A stretch of 64,000 bases of DNA from Bacillus sp. RO1 (GTDB lineage: Bacteria > Bacillota > Bacilli > Bacillales > Bacillaceae_I): contig NZ_JAAZWB010000081.1 of NCBI RefSeq assembly GCF_012524115.1, positions 124,001 through 188,000 on the forward strand, written 5' to 3'. The notes below the pieces were generated by a model, which did not search any database, had not been told where the DNA came from, and saw only the letters and a program-made list of their open reading frames with translations. Shown here in pieces: positions 63,974 to 64,000 of this stretch (positions are counted from its first letter, which is position 1; each line of letters starts with the position of its first letter). A program made the position numbers and the translations under genes.

Positions 63974-64000
63974 ATGGATTTTTTCAATAAATTTAAAAGT
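63974..64000 (+). CDS. Start of a gene cut by the window edge
   Basis: ATG 63974 follows AGGTGAAAAACCC and reads MDFFNKFKS to the end of the window. Too short to identify. Confidence 0.45.

Overview
The window reads as a low-GC Gram-positive spore-former of the Bacillaceae (a Bacillus or Sutcliffiella-like chromosome). Evidence for this is the FlhO/FlhP, EpuA-like and FabZ gene order, a GerA-family germination protein, a ComK homologue, a YhcR-type nuclease/nucleotidase, a SwrC-type pump, strong AGGAGG ribosome binding sites and a yybP-ykoY riboswitch. There is no rRNA, tRNA, CRISPR array or intact transposase.

Layout. 1-4.2 kb: tail of an unidentified coiled-coil protein, a small new gene, flagellar flhO-flhP, an EpuA-like membrane protein, fabZ, a small acidic lipoprotein and a divergent membrane protein. 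4.4-19.8 kb: a Wzx/Wzy-type exopolysaccharide locus. It holds a chain-length modulator and BY-kinase, a CapD/EpsC dehydratase, GtaB, an aminotransferase, a phosphoglycosyl transferase and an acetyltransferase (the four EpsC/N/L/M-like enzymes expected to make and load N,N'-diacetylbacillosamine), glycosyltransferases, polymerase, flippase, UDP-glucose dehydrogenase and WecB. A frameshifted prepilin gene lies inside it. 19.9-22.9 kb: a decayed patch with a start-less XRE regulator, a comK homologue with an in-frame TGA at its conserved Trp, and small regulators and membrane proteins. 22.9-35.4 kb: secreted proteins, namely a papain-like protease, a GLUG/Big_3/InlB/FN3 protein and a 2188-residue cell-wall nuclease with two tandem 5'-nucleotidase modules behind a four-repeat Pho box. 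35.6-40.3 kb: two acyltransferase-3 proteins flanking a second UDP-glucose dehydrogenase. 41-48.7 kb: TerC exporter with Mn riboswitch, an Anabaena-sensory-rhodopsin-like rhodopsin, a NERD protein cut by an amber codon, and a TetR/RND pump pair. 48.8-64 kb: a 52-bp satellite array, small secreted proteins, an S66 peptidase, orphan GerAA, a second TerC, a paralogue pair with C-terminal CxxC, a thioredoxin-like protein, a MerR/coiled-coil protein, RarD, a Vpr-like subtilase and a SnoaL-like protein.

The most unusual content is between genes from about 27.6 to 57.5 kb. Three dispersed elements each carry exactly ten TTCGG(T/A)CA sites spaced 21 bp, with one 31-32 bp step at the same place, so all ten are in helical phase. 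A fourth array has a different motif but the same 21-bp step. There are also four copies of a second element with two motifs held 62-63 bp apart, about ten REP-like GGGGACAGGCACG sequences, a MITE-like element with long hairpins, and the twenty-unit 52-bp satellite. None contains a convincing gene, and they sit mostly between convergent gene ends.
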